Positions 48,875 through 61,964 are shown, counted from the stretch's first letter. The stretch is DNA of 64,000 bases from Neckera pumila (GCA_963969595.1 OZ018415.1:9548001-9612000), one strand, 5' to 3'. A program made the numbers and translations. Notes: a model not told the origin generated them from the sequence alone.

Positions 48875-49150
48875 ATAGTTGCAATTATTTGTCACAGTGT
48901 AGTATTACAATTGAAGTTATTCATCAAGAAGATTACTAGAGCCACAAGATATGACATCACAAGAAGATCACTGGAGCCGCAAGAATAGAAGGAGGAACTT
49001 AATTTATAAACAAAATTCTAAACCTTTGATGGCATGAAATCTGCAGAATTCTTGACCTCAGATCCAATGCAAAGACTTATGCAACACAATTCTATTAAAT
49101 ATTACATCGATTCTCAAGAAGAAGCTTCAAACTGAAAGAAACATACAAAT

Positions 49151-50330
49151 GTTGCCACACTTACTGAGAGAATTGCTTGATCTAAGAGGAAATCAAATCT
49201 TAAACCCATGTCTCCTGCCTACCATATAGATATCTTGCATCAGAACTTGGAGTATCTTAGTCCCAAAGTGTAGGCAGGCATGTGTTCCAACTCCAAAACT
49301 GTAGAAGGGTTTTAGGGTCATCTGCAATCTAGACAAATTAAGTACATAATCGCTTGCGACTATCAAATTAAAGTCACAAAACCATCCGGCTTCAACAAAA
49401 AATATGTGTGTCCATATAAATTATAGCTTCTCTATGCCTATTTCTCCGTCTACAGGTAAGTCATGGGGCCAACTTGATAGTACTTCTAAGGATAGTAACT
49501 GGCAAGAGCTAGCTAGTTATTGGAAATAGTTACACCACAGATACAGCTTCGCTATTCCTAATAACACTGCTGCTCTTGGTACCAAATTCATAATTGTCAA
49601 ACCAGAAGAAGACTCCTATACTTGTATCAAGGGTGATTGCAAAAAAGACCAGTACTATTTTGCGTCACACTTGACGTGTCGAAGTTGTTATTGGCTATAA
49701 CTTTTGAAGAATGAATCCAATTAACTTGAAATTTTTATTGGAGATGGATAGCTTGATTTTGTTTAGATCCCTTATTTTTCAGAAATTTTAAAAATCATTT
49801 TATATTTAAATTTAAATTTAGCTAATTTGTCACACTTTGCGGTTTAAGGTTTTTTAGTACTGGGGAGTATCCTAACTGAATGATTTAGATCTGAAATTTC
49901 TATGGTCTATTCCTGTAGTAGGAAGTCATGTTTCTACCAAAGGAAATTTAAAATATTCTATTTTATGTCCTCCACATACGTGCGAATAGGGCTCCCTTGC
50001 ATATGCAGTTCTGAACATTCAAAAATTGTTTCAAGATCATTTTTTTGGTGAAATCTCTTTCCTATAAAGTCCTTCCAAATGGCCAATTTTTAGTTTCTTT
50101 AAAAATTGTATTTCCTATTTGTTACAAATTAAAATGTGAAAGTACGCATTTTCATGAGATTTTGCACTTTTCCAGTTCTCCTACTTAGAGAATTTCTCTA
50201 TGCTTTTCCTTCCTAGGGTACCTTCTTCTTAAAGGTGTATACATTAAACATTATTTTCAAATTGTTTTCAAATTGTTTTTAAATTGTTTTTCGAATTATA
50301 TAGTACTCCCGGAAAAAAATGAGTATTGTC
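49151..50330. other. intergenic DNA, nothing recognised
   Basis: No gene or clear repeat boundary is supported. Confidence 0.4.
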
Positions 50331-50525
50331 ATTAGAAAGAATGGGAGCCCTCAAAGGGGTTGTGAATGAGGGAAACAAGGGAACAAGGGCTGAAATTTTT
50401 AATTTTTTTTTTAATTTTTTTTTGTCGCCAGCAAATCTGAGGGCCTAGACAACGTTGTACAATGCATTAAATACTTAAAAAAATATATTATAATTAATTT
50501 AAAAAAATCAAAATTACAAAATTTC

Positions 50526-50900
50526 ACAATCTAATGTGGCACCACGGCGACCACATTAGCTGAGAGTTATTTTAATATTATTATTTTAATATTTATAATT
50601 ATTTTGTTGTTATTTTATTATTTTTATTATGAATTTATTATTTTTATTATAATAATATTATTATATTATTTTTAAATTTTTAAATTTTTTTTAAAATGAG
50701 GGACCTTTGTTCATGAACAGGGGCATTCCCTTCAAAGGGGCTTCCACCTCCCTAAGGGGAACTCTCAAAGGAAAGCAGTCTCTTTTTAAATTTTTTTAAA
50801 TAAGGGACCCGTGTTCATGAACAAGGGCATTTCCCTCAAAGGGGCTGCCACCTCCTTGAGGGGAACTCTCAAAGGAAAGCAATCCCTTTAAGGGTCCCAA
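50526..50900. repeat. AT-rich repeat with tandem duplication of about 105 bp
   Basis: Units at about 50697-50790 and 50802-50893 share GTTCATGAACA, AAAGGGGCT, CCACCTCC and GGGGAACTCTCAAAGGAAAG. A small hairpin, CTAATGTGG...CCACATTAG, lies at 50531-50561. Confidence 0.8.
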
Positions 50901-51433
50901 TTTTTTCTAATGTGGCAAACGCTACGTTTTTTGGTTAGTTTTTTTTGCATTCACCCTCAAAAAACAAAAAACAAAACAAAAAAAAGAGGATGTACGTACA
51001 AGGCTTCTAAATTGGGCACTCTCTCCAATTAAAGGCCCCTGGTACAGGGAGATTATACTTGTTTTATCTTGGAGGGGAATGGAGAATTTTAGAAGTTTAG
51101 GATATTTTAGCACTAGCAATAGGGAAATTAAGTGGATCAGAGAAAGGGGAAAACAAGGAAAGATGCAACCAATCAAGCATTGCGATTTACACTGAAGTTA
51201 TAGCACAAGATGTATAATTATTGGATATACAATACCTTCCACCTAGATAATATCCAGAGCGGAACTCCAAATGAGGGTACACATTGGACCAGATTCACAA
51301 GTTTGCCAGTTATATTAACAAATACTAAAATGACCGTAAAGCAGGATCAGGCATCCTTGCTTGCGTCCTAAAGATTCGTGTATGTAAACCTCCTTAACTA
51401 CAAATGCTAGCAATATGCTCTCCAGATACAAAC

Positions 51434-51601
51434 CTCCAGGAGGCCACTTCTTTGTTGCTGACTAGTGTGAGCCCAGAAAATGTGTCTGCAAGCAGTGAAA
51501 CGTCCTTCAGTTTGGCAGCAGTGTTAGCTACTTCTAATAGTGAAACAACCATAGACACTGAAGAGTAGTACATACAGGGAGCATTTTGCACAATCGTTTC
51601 A
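51434..51601 (-). CDS. orphan internal coding exon, product not recognised
   Basis: On the minus strand, acceptor ATATTTGCAG precedes an open exon of 168 bp that ends at a TGGAG|GTTTGT donor. The peptide contains SVSMVVSLLEVANTAAKLKD and SLLADTFSGLTLVSNKEVAS, a helical pattern with protein-like composition. I do not recognise the family. No neighbouring exon was identified, so it may be part of a gene with small exons or a remnant. Confidence 0.3.
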
Positions 51602-51687
51602 CTGCAAATATGAAGCACCAATACCAGACGTACAATCATGAAGTCTTGAAGAGCTCACACAAAAGAGAAGACATTGGACAAACTTAA

Positions 51688-52603
51688 CCCCTAAAGGACC
51701 GTTGTCCCTTCAGGGGACAAATGCGTTTTGGGTAGGTACCTACGGGCTGAAATTTTCTTCTGATTTTTTGAAACTTTTTTTGGAGGTAGAAAAGCTGATT
51801 AGCTTCATGGGAATATAATTTTTTTTCACAATCGGTGCTTGGGAACAAAAGTTATGACCAAATAAGCTCAAAACAAGGGACAATGGGCAGCAAAAAAAAT
51901 TTGCAATTTTTTTTTTTTTTTTGAGTATTTTTTTCTCATAGATTATAATTTTGTCTATCTAGAAAGCTTTGATTCATTTCATTTGGATTTTGTATGAGAA
52001 AGTTATGGACATTCTTGTTTTTCGGGCAATTAGAGCATCTTTTTGAAAAAATAATTTGTAGATTCATTTCTGAATGCAATTTTTCAAATCTTTCAAATTT
52101 ATTTTTTTGCATAGTTTAGCATACTTGCTAGAACAATCTCACCATTGGGATTAGTGCATTTTAATCCCGCCTAAAATATATAAATATTTTAGATTTTCCT
52201 TCTATCTCGTACCTACTTCTATTTAACAATTTTTTTAATAATGAAAATTAAAATTTTTTGAACTTTTTTTTTTGGCTAGATTCTCAACTCAATGCTCCAG
52301 TATAAACATTAAAAGCTCAAAACTATGTAGTGCACAAAAATTAAGTTAAAAATGTTCAAATTCAAAAAATCTTGTGCTGAAAAACTTGTGTTTTTCACTT
52401 TAAATGCAGATATCTTGCAATCTGTGCGGTCAAAAATTCTGAAATTTTTTCCACACACTCTCATACTAGTTAGGTGTAAGATCCTACGGTTAGATGTGAA
52501 AAAAAAAACATTTTGCTATAGAAACAAATTTTTTTACTTTTTGCTATAGAAATGACAGTTTTGAGTGTTTTTTGGCAGAAAAAGGGCCCCGGTCCTTTAG
52601 GGG
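51688..52603. mobile_element. TTAA-type MITE, copy A (best-preserved ends)
   Basis: TTAA at 51684-51687 and 52604-52607. It begins CCCCTAAAGGACCG and ends CGGTCCTTTAGGGG, a near-perfect terminal inverted repeat. 916 bp and noncoding. It is used here as the reference copy of the family. Confidence 0.95.
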
Positions 52604-53514
52604 TTAATTTGCAGTGTGTTCTAAATCAGTATCCGATCATCTTGCAGAACTCTTGACCTCAGAAGCAAAGTGCAAGCACCCACCAAAATGATGTCCTCTG
52701 GCTTAGGCGCAACCGAGAGCGTGGCCTAAAGCTTCGTGGGGAAGCAAGACGCCTTTTCAAACTCGTCGAACTTTGCAATTATTTGTCACAGCGTCATTAC
52801 AATTGAAATTATTCATCAAGAAGATCATGGGAGCCCCAAGAACAGAAGGAGGAACTTAATTGATAAACAAAGTCCTAAACCCCTGTCTCTCCCAATGGCA
52901 TGAAATTTGTAGAGTTCTTGACCTCAGATCAAATCCTCATGCAGCACAATTCTATTGAATATTACATCGATTCTCGAGAAGAAGCTTCAAACTCAGAGAA
53001 ACATACAGAATTGCCAGCACCACCAAGACGATGTCCAGTGGCTAAGGCTTATCCCGACCAACGCAGCAAAGGCCACAATGACCAGCGCAGGATTGCGACG
53101 TACGCAGGTAAGTGATTAGAGCGGAAACTGTAAAATGAAGGCGATCGAGCGCCAACGAATCTGAGCGCCAAAGACAAGAACTGGTGAACTTACAGTAATA
53201 CCGCAAAGGCCCAAACCAGAGGATGTGATATTAAAGAAAAATGGATGTACGATCTCCTCCATCCAAATAACAAGTGCCCCATTGATGATTAACATCCCGC
53301 TCCCTGCGTGGTCTCGTCGCTCTCGTCACGCCCGTCAGTACTCACAGGAGGCCAGAAAAGCTCAGACTCCAATCCAACAATACTGTAGCACAGTCCTGCA
53401 CATAGAGGATTTCCACACTCCCCACCTCGTCACTGATTCAAACATTCACAATCTGCGAGTTTGACGTTGATTTCACATCATCAATTCAGTAATCAAATTT
53501 GCGGTTCTTCAGCT

Positions 53515-56500
53515 ATGGCAGCTATGGCGGCCTCTGTTGCAGCCACGGCGTCGACCATACTTTGCTGCCCCAGCTCGCGCATGGAGGCGCCAATTTCGTC
53601 GTTGCGGTGCTTCCGCCCCAACGAGATCGTGCAATTGGGAACCCAAGCTCGACTTCGACTTGGCAATAACGGGTAAGTGTTTATTTAGGGTACAGGAATT
53701 GTATAGGATAGTAGTGACATTGCTCAGGTTTTTTGTGGTTGGAATTTTTTCATGTGGGCTTTCAATGCAGGCTGCAGGTGAAGTGTGCTTATAGCCCTGA
53801 CTATATCACCTCCCCAATTGATGTGGTTGCTGAAGTCAAGTCTCAGAAGGTGATTTTGAACCCTCCACCAATGCTGTTTGTACCTCTTTTTGCAATGTGG
53901 TCGAAAATTAGAATAAGTTCTCAGATTTCTTAAATTAGATCACCTGAGGTCTTAACGTTTTCTTCATGACATCGTTTGAATGTGTTGGAAGTTTTAGAGA
54001 AGGAGATAGCAAAGAGGGGTTCGAAATTAATTGGATTTGAGCATAAGTTGACCCATCGTAGCTGTGGGAAAGACAGTGGTTGTATAGTTTGTAGATTAAG
54101 TCATAGTGCAGTGTTTTAGTTTTTGGTTATTGGCAATTGTGGTTCTGTTTTAATCCGATGCACAAATTATTTCTCCCTTGGGCGTGCAGATTCTGGTGTT
54201 GGGCGGGAATGGTTTTGTTGGGACAGCGATCTGCAAACGCGCTATTGCGCAGGGCATCTCGGTGGTGAGTCTCAGCCGATCTGGACGCCCATCGAACCTG
54301 GAGTCTTGGGTGGATCAGGTCACTTGGATATCAGGCAAGCTGACTGCAAAACCTATACCAAAACAAGGGAAATTCATTTTTGGTTGACGACCACTTTATC
54401 ATTGTCTGCGTGGTCATGCTGTAACTGCTTGCAACTCCTCATGGTGTTTTATGGTACAGTACACTACACCAAATCATTTTACAAATGTACTTTCGGGTGC
54501 AACATCTTCAAGCTACAAAGAGTTCGTCCGCATAAGTAGATATTTTTGTAGTGGAATGCAACTTCGTTTTGAGTAATGCTTGCTAGGCATAACTTTAGTC
54601 ACAAGACTGATGAAATGTAAGTTGGGCCATGAACCACCGCGTGCAGTTGAAACCGGTGTAAACCAAACCTTGAGAAGTGGTACAATTTCCTTGTTCTTTA
54701 CATAAGATAAGTTGTGGACTGCATCTTGGGATCCCTCCTATGTAAGGCGACATAGACTTGGGCATCCACCCTTGTTCACAGTTGTATTACGTTGATGAAG
54801 CCACTTGATGAAGTGACTTACCCGGCGCTCATTTAGCCCTCACAATAGGCAAGTTTGGAGAGTCTTACACACGCATGCTTGGGAAGGACATGAAAATTCA
54901 TGAGTATTTTTTCTTGAGTTGATGATGATTGCAGGTTTCGAGAGACCCCAGGTTTTCAAGTGAAAGTCTAATAACTTTGGTTTGGAACAGGTGATGTATT
55001 TATTACCGAGTGGGACTCGCTCCTTCATGGCGTGCAAGCAGTGGTCTCCACCTTGGGTATGATTGGAACCAATGATCAGATGGAGAGGATCAACGCTGAT
55101 GCTAACATCATAGCCGTAAATGCTGCAAAGAAGGCTGGTGAGTGATTTACGGGGTGAGCAAGTGTTTACTTCCTAAAAATTTCTGCATAGTTTGTCTGTC
55201 CTCACAGGCAGTCATTTCATCAAGCATTGCCTATTTCACTTCAATTGTTTCTTTATTCAATTCTGGACTTAGTGTTGGCTGATTCCAGGTGGCGTTACAT
55301 AGTATTCTATCTAATTATCTGGTTAGAAAGTCATATGCCTCCTTTTGAATGTGATGTTTTTTCAGGTATTCCAAAGTTCATCTATATCTCGGTACATGAC
55401 TACAACTTGCCAGAGTTCGCTCTGAACAACGGCTACTTTCAAGGAAAGCGGAAAGCAGAAGCTGAGATTCTATCAGCTTTCCCCAACACTGGTGTGTTTC
55501 ACCATTCATCTTCCCTTTTCCACCTTTTTTCATTTTCCTGGAGATGAACAAAGAGCTTGTTTAGTTACCACCCTTTTTCATTAAGTATCCACGAATTTGT
55601 TACAGGTTTTGAAAATCATACATAATGTTCTAGAACTCAGAGAATTCCTCCCCCGCTGCAACTATGGAGTTGCCGGTATTTTCTTAACAGCTCGACAGCG
55701 CACCGCCCTTAACCCTTAAAAAGAACATTTCATGTCCGAGCTTGGTCAAACTTCATTGGATTTCTACATTTAAACACATATTTCAAAAATTTAATATTTT
55801 TCACATTTAGTAGTATATGTCTCAAATTTAATCTCATTTTTTCATAATTAAAAACGTCACATTCAATTTTATATGAGTTTTAAAAGAAATTTCTTTATTG
55901 AAATCATAGTAAATACAAAAATGCTGAAAATAGTATGAAATTTTTAAGGAAAATGGAAATAATAGTGACAAGCATCATGGTGTAATTGATGTACTCCTTA
56001 AGCTCATACCACAAGAAATTTGATAGAAAAAGTTCATAAATGGAATATTTTGAGCTTTCAAGATGCTATCTCAAAGTGTCACAAAAATTATAGTTTTAAC
56101 AATTTTGAAAAAAATTTAAATGGATTTAAAAGTAGATTATTGGAGCTACATTTTCTTAGTTAAGCTGAAAAGCATTTAAAATCAAGAACTATGTGAAAAA
56201 TGCAAGTTTGACTTTCAAAATGCTTGTGAGGCTTGCAATGTCCTTTAAGGGTTAAGCTACATACTATGTATTTCATTGGCTAAAACATATAACAAAAACA
56301 AACAGCATCTAAATTTAAGCTTTCCGTGACAACTCATCAGAAGATGGAATATCTTTTCGCAACAGTCATATAATTGTAGTTTACATTGACTCCCTATTGT
56401 TGTCAGAAGCAAAGGGATCCTGCTAGAACTGTTTTTTAATGCTATGAGTTTGTGCTAACAAAGTGCAGGTTTCTGTTCAAATGGTGGCTAATGGAAAGTT

Positions 56501-56828
56501 GTTCAGTCAATCTTTTATTAATGGTCTTGATCTGTTTGTTCTGGTCTTGAAATCAGGAATCATTCTACGACCAGGATTCATTTATGGAAAGAGAAGGTTC
56601 AACGGAATGGACATCCCTTTAGACATTGTTGGAGAGCCATTGGAAAGAGCTCTAGCAGCTGCAGCCTCATTTACCCGCCCCTTGCAGAAATTGCCTGCTT
56701 CTGACCTCTTGCTCGCTCCTCCAGTGAACGTGGACGACGTAGCTGTTGCAGCAATAAGGGCCTTGCAAGATGACTACTATTTTGGAATTTTTACTATAGA
56801 GCAGATTAAGGAGATGGCTAAAGCTTGA
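53515..56828 (+). CDS. NAD(P)-binding Rossmann protein, chloroplast plastoglobule type (At1g32220-like)
   Basis: The product is an atypical short-chain dehydrogenase/epimerase-like protein. The closest plant protein I recognise is At1g32220, reported in the plastoglobule proteome and without a proven reaction. Six exons: 53515-53672, 53771-53849, 54190-54334, 54991-55137, 55366-55491, 56557-56828. All phases join to 308 codons. Exon 3 opens with the nucleotide-binding motif LGGNGFVGTAICKRAIAQG and SLSRSGRP. Exon 4 has STLGMIGTNDQMERINADAN. Exon 5 has ISVHDYNLP and the YFQGKRKAEAE box (YxxxK). Exon 6 has ILRPGFIYGKRR, LLLAPPVNVDDVAVAAI and FGIFTIEQIKEMAKA to the TGA. The first 60 or so residues look like a plastid transit peptide. 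Intron 3 has a GC donor (TCAG|GCAAGC); the rest are GT-AG. The last intron contains a 539 bp MITE. Confidence 0.93.
55713..56251. mobile_element. TTAA-type MITE, copy L, in the last intron of the Rossmann gene
   Basis: TTAA at 55709-55712 and 56252-56255. It begins CCCTTAAAAAGAACATTT and ends ATGTCCTTTAAGGG. 539 bp with an interior unlike the other copies. It lies wholly within intron 55492-56556 and does not touch a splice site. Confidence 0.85.
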
Positions 56829-58790
56829 GTAGTTGACTACGGTATGTATTTCCCACTTTCTCCATAGCAAATGGGTGCAAAATCCGGGACAGAAAAACTC
56901 ACAGATTAGAGTAGATAGAGAGGCGGCGTGCAGAGCTTGGAAGAAACTGCGTTTTGTGAATGTTCACGAGTTGTGTTGAGCAGTCTGTATTAGAATGGTG
57001 AAGATACTTGCCTTCGTTTGGTGTCTTCTATGACTTTCAAATGCTGCTTGGTAGTGGTAGAGGATACCGTTTTGGGCAATTTAAGCAATTGCTCATACAT
57101 GTAGTTTTGATGTACAGTTCATCAAAGAGAAAATGTGCTTTTAAGAGTATATTAGCAACTTCAAATTGCAATGAATTGTTGCACTCATTGTCTCGCTTGA
57201 TGATATTTCTTTGGGATGAAAATGTGACAGATTTTGTGACAAGAGTCACAACAAGGTTGTGACACTGTTTACTAAATATAATAGATGAGGGTGGTTAGAA
57301 AAGAAGGTTTGCAGTGCAGTAAGTATTTTATGAATTCTCAAGGTATATTGAGATCGCCTAATTTTGTTCATCTATAAATGGTGCACATTTTGTACTTCTA
57401 GGTGTATTTAAATTGGCCCCAAATAGGAGAAAATGGGAATTAGTCTCACCTTGACTAACTCCTAAGAGAGATAGTATGCATCCATTGGGTGGATTATGAA
57501 TGTTTTCAAGAGATTACTGTTGGACCTACTAGAAATGGATGAAGTACATCTAAATATGTTGAAAAAGCAATTTTTGTCTATTCTTCAAGGATGCAACCAG
57601 CAGAGTCATTTAGTACTATATGATTATTGTGCAAAATTTGAATGAGTTTATATAGGGAAGGGAAGAAAAATAAAACTTGCAAAAGTGAAGATATGATATT
57701 TAGGTTCTACTCATGCCATTATTTATTTTGCCAAAAAAAAGCTCAAAATCTACATTTGCCTTCTTCCCAAGGACTCTTAGGATTAAGGTAAGAGCCCTTG
57801 TTGTGCCATGTGAATATTATTTGTGCCTCTTTGCAATCACTATGTATTGATAGATTACATTTGGCATTTTGAAATATACACTAGTTATACGTAGTGGCAC
57901 AAACAAGGTGGCTTCTCAATTTTGGCACATGTAGGGTCTCTTATTTTAGAACTCAAATTAACTTCATTAGTGCATTGCAAAATAATAATGCTAACTTGCA
58001 CTAATTTAGGGACTATGTCAATCATAGAGGTGCACTAATGTAGAAGTTCACATATTTTAGATATGATCAATATAATGGGTTTTATACTACTTTATGCTAT
58101 TATAAAATATGATTGTGATTATCATCCAACTTTCATTTACATTCATAAAATATTCATGTAAATTTCATTCCAATATTCACATTGATTAGACCACATTAGT
58201 CCAAAATTCATTCAATTAACCCTTATAATAAGCACTCTAAAGTTTATATTTTAGACGATGAATAGAATGCTCCTCCACAATGTTTTGTCCAAATAATCTC
58301 TTACTCATTTGAAATGATGTTTGAATCTTTAATATAAAAATCTTTTATATTCAATTTGATGAAATGAAGGTTAATAAAAAAAATTTACAAAGATATAAGC
58401 AAAAATGCGCAAATTTTCAAAAAAGATTTAGACTTGAAAGGTTTAATAATTAATTATGTAAGTGGCCCTACACAATTCACCACATGAATTAGATCAAGTA
58501 GGTATGCATAGACTCCAGAATTAGATAAGTATAGTGAGAATGAAACTTGATGCAGATATTCTATGGATGTTGGATCATTAAACTTAGTAATCAATGTCAA
58601 TATTTATTTCCAAATAATTAATTAAAGCTTGGTAGTGTGATTCAAGAGATGCTTAAAATGGTCAAATTTTTGTTCTTTCCATATAAATATTTTACATTTA
58701 AGTAATTTTCCAAATTTTTAGCATCTATTTTAAGAAATATTTCTTTACTAGCCCTAACCGGTAAGTATCTATGATGGGGGTAGGTGTTCC
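56829..58790. other. 3' flank of the Rossmann gene and intergenic DNA
   Basis: The first few hundred bases are the likely 3' untranslated region. Beyond that it is AT-rich with no recognisable gene. Open frames over 57008-57262 on both strands carry no known motif. Confidence 0.45.
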
Positions 58791-58794
58791 TTAA

Positions 58795-59717
58795 CCCCTA
58801 AAGGACCGCGGTGATTTTCCTACCAAAAACCATTCAAAATTGTCATTTCTATTGCAAAGAAAAAAGAGTTTAAAAAATTGTTTTTTTTTGTATATCAACT
58901 ATAAGATCTTATACTTGACTAGTATATGAATATGTGGAAAAAATTTTAGAAACTCTGACCACGTAGATTGCAAGATATATGCATTTAAAGTGAAGAAAAC
59001 AAGTTTTTTCCCACCTTGCTTGACTAGATTTTTTGGCTTTGAATCATTTTAGTTCAAATTTTTGCACTACTGATTTCAATTTTCTACTTATTTATGTTAA
59101 GTAGTTGAGTTGAAAATCTACCAAAAAAATTTAGGAAAAAAAGCACTTAATTTTCACTCATTAAAAAATTGTTAAGTAGAGGTGGGTACAAGATTGAAGA
59201 AAAAACTAAATTGTTAATAGCTTTTAGATGGAATTGAATTACAATAATCCCAACGGTGAGACTGTTTTAGCAAGAAAATCTAACCCTATCTAACAAAAAA
59301 AATTGAAAAATTCTCAGAATTGCATTCAAAAATGAATTCTACAACTTATTTTTTCAAGAAGATGCTTAGATTGCCTGAAAAACTAAGATTGTCCATAACT
59401 TTCTCATAATTAGTCCAAATTGAATGAAACAAAGCTTCACATGTAGACAAAAATATAATCTTTGAGAAAAAAATTTGAAAAAAAATTATTTTGACTTTTT
59501 GTGATTTTTTTTGTGCTACCCACAAAATTCCAATTTTACTTATTGTGCCATAACTTTTTCTCCTGGGCATCAATTAAAATAAAAATTATATATTCGCAAA
59601 GATCTCGCAAAAATACACAACCTCAAAAAATCCCAAAAAATATTACTAAAAATTGAGATTGTAGGAACTTGTCCGGACCCAAATTGGCCCCCGAGGGGAC
59701 AACCGGTCCTTTAGGGG
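58795..59717. mobile_element. TTAA-type MITE, copy B (inverted relative to A)
   Basis: TTAA at 58791-58794 and 59718-59721. It begins CCCCTAAAGGACCGCGG and ends CCGGTCCTTTAGGGG. 923 bp. The interior is the reverse orientation of copy A and matches copy D. Confidence 0.93.
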
Positions 59718-59721
59718 TTAA

Positions 59722-61390
59722 TGTAAAAGTATTGATTTAAAATAATCAAAGTAACTTTCCTTTTCTTGTTTAATACTTTACCTTCGCATTCCTTTCTTCA
59801 CATGTCATATGTGAAAATGTATTCTCAATAGAGGTTGTTTCATCTTCTTCACTCCATTTTCAATCTTCATAGAATGGGGACGTGGTACTCTCTCATTGGC
59901 TTTCCTTGGCTTGCAAAGGTCCCATTCCTTGGAGATTGAGAATGGCCACTATTCTCATTCGGAGATGAAGAGTAAACATGAAGAAGATTTCTTCATAGTA
60001 GTTTTCATTTGGCTTTCCAAAGTTTCATCTCTTTGTTGTACTTTTCACCTCCTAAATGTTGTATTTCGGGAATCCATCATGTCTTCATCTGCAAAGTTGA
60101 GCTTCACGATCTGGCAAGAAATGATCTGGCAAGAAATGATCGTGTCTCTTTTTGTTGTATTTCAAGATCCTTTGCTATGGAGGTTTGACTTTATGATCGG
60201 GAAATTATTGTCTATTTCCCACACAACCTTGAAGGGGTGTCACATCTTCATGAAGAAGGGCTTTGATTGGAATCTCTTTTCACTCTTGGCGTTCTCATTC
60301 TTAATAAAAGTTTGATTCTCAAAAAAGATGTAACAAACTCTAAGGTAGACTAGTCCAATTCCATTCACTATCCAATTCTATCTTCTACTTTTGGCCCCAA
60401 TTCCGTCCCAAAAAACATCCAAATCCGTTCATTTTTTTGAAAGAATTAGTGCATTATTGCCTCATTACTAAAAATTTGAACCTTGCAAAGGGCTATTGGA
60501 TTTTCATTTTTGGTGTGGCTGCTGTACAAATACAAAAAAAAAATATATATATATATATATTTAAAAAATTGGAAAAAAATTAAAAAAAAAAAAAAAAATT
60601 GGAATTTCCAATCTAATGTGGCATTGGTACTGCCCCATGAGATTTCTAATTTGTATTTTTATTTTTTATTTTTTTCCCACTATAATTGCACTGCTACCAT
60701 GCAATCTCATGGCCTTCTGCAAGTCCGAAATTATTCCTAATGTATAAAGGGTAATGTGTCAATCCTTTATTGGTGAGTACTCAAGTGCCATTAGATATAT
60801 GGAAAGGCGGCTATGGATTGACTATGGCATGTTTATGGTATGACTCCACTCTAGAGGTGGTTTTGTAATTTCAAGGTAGACCACTTCAAAAATTTACAAA
60901 AGTTACAATTTTAATTGGAAAACTATAATTCCACTTGGGTTTGATTTGTGAAGCAAACGCACAAATTTGAAAAATATGTGTCCCTCTTGGAGTTGGCCCC
61001 AAGATATTCAGATTGCAAATCAGGTCTACCTTAATCAGTGGTTGTTGAAGACTGGTTCATTTGAAACTCACTCCTGGGGTAAATCCCAATTGGAAGTAGA
61101 GAGAGGCTTGTCTTACATCAGCACACAAAACACACCAAATCATGTGGGGTTACAATATCTTCAAAGGTCTTCCTTAACCACTTAAGGTCACCAAACCGAC
61201 CTTCCGTTCCGCTTTCCTCAGACTTGACCTTGGTGCACCACCAGGCTCCCCCAAACCCAATTTTTCATAGGAATATATGGAATGCAAACGGAACATATAT
61301 GGTACAATATATGGATATAGATGTCAATATGGGGTATGGGATATGAAATTATGTAAAATACAAAATTTGTTAAATAGAATACTAATATGA
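59722..61390. other. intergenic DNA, nothing firmly recognised
   Basis: A 139-codon frame at 59896-60315 contains a 14 bp tandem repeat (GATCTGGCAAGAAAT) and no known domain. A short (AT)n and poly-A tract lies at 60534-60600. Confidence 0.35.
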
Positions 61391-61501
61391 ACATACATAC
61401 ATACATACATACATACATACATACATACATACATACATACATACATACATACATACATACATACATACATACATACATACATACATACATACATACATAC
61501 A
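61391..61501. repeat. (CATA)n microsatellite
   Basis: About 27 uninterrupted tetranucleotide units. The minus-strand open frame across it is a translation of the repeat, not a gene. Confidence 0.98.
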
Positions 61502-61964
61502 TGATATGAGATAGGGTTGTTAATTCCATATTGATTGCGATCATCACCAGTTCACAAAAAAATATACATATGAGGGTAATCAATTAATTCACAAAAATAT
61601 ACATATCAAATGATCCATTTTCTTATTGAGTGGGTGAAGTGTGTGAGATGACTCACCTATGCACTCCAAAGAGGCAGACATTAATTGCCTATGTTAGAAG
61701 TATTGTGTATTGTATGTTTTTTTCTTTTCTTTTTTGAAAACAACTATTTACTAGAATTCTATGAAAAGAAGGAAATGTATCTCTTTCCTTCCATAAGTTC
61801 CTTGTAGAAGCAACAATATGAGGTAAAAACATCCATAATTAACAATGCCAAAAATATAACAATTACATTTGGATCAAAAAGCATCAATTTTTTTCTAAAT
61901 ATTGATTGCACAAGATGTACACAATCAAAACATAAAAGTCTCATGATAGCCCACTGTTGGGTTG

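Larger units (their letters stand above)
48875..53020. repeat. direct repeat pair of about 250 bp
   Basis: The copies are about 48875-49150 and 52770-53020. They share TTGCAATTATTTGTCACAG, AGAAGGAGGAACTTAATT, TTCTTGACCTCAGATC and TATTACATCGATTCTC. The right copy lies 0.5 kb upstream of the Rossmann-protein gene. Short frames within it are not conserved enough between copies to call as coding. Confidence 0.85.

Noticed and set aside
59896..60315. 139-codon plus-strand frame
   Set aside because: It contains a tandem 14 bp repeat, has no domain and lies in repeat-rich DNA; probably chance.
61391..61501. Regular repeat resembling an array
   Set aside because: A uniform tetranucleotide without spacers is a microsatellite, not CRISPR.
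61218..61583. 121-codon minus-strand frame with MYVC repeats
   Set aside because: It is a translation of the (CATA)n microsatellite.
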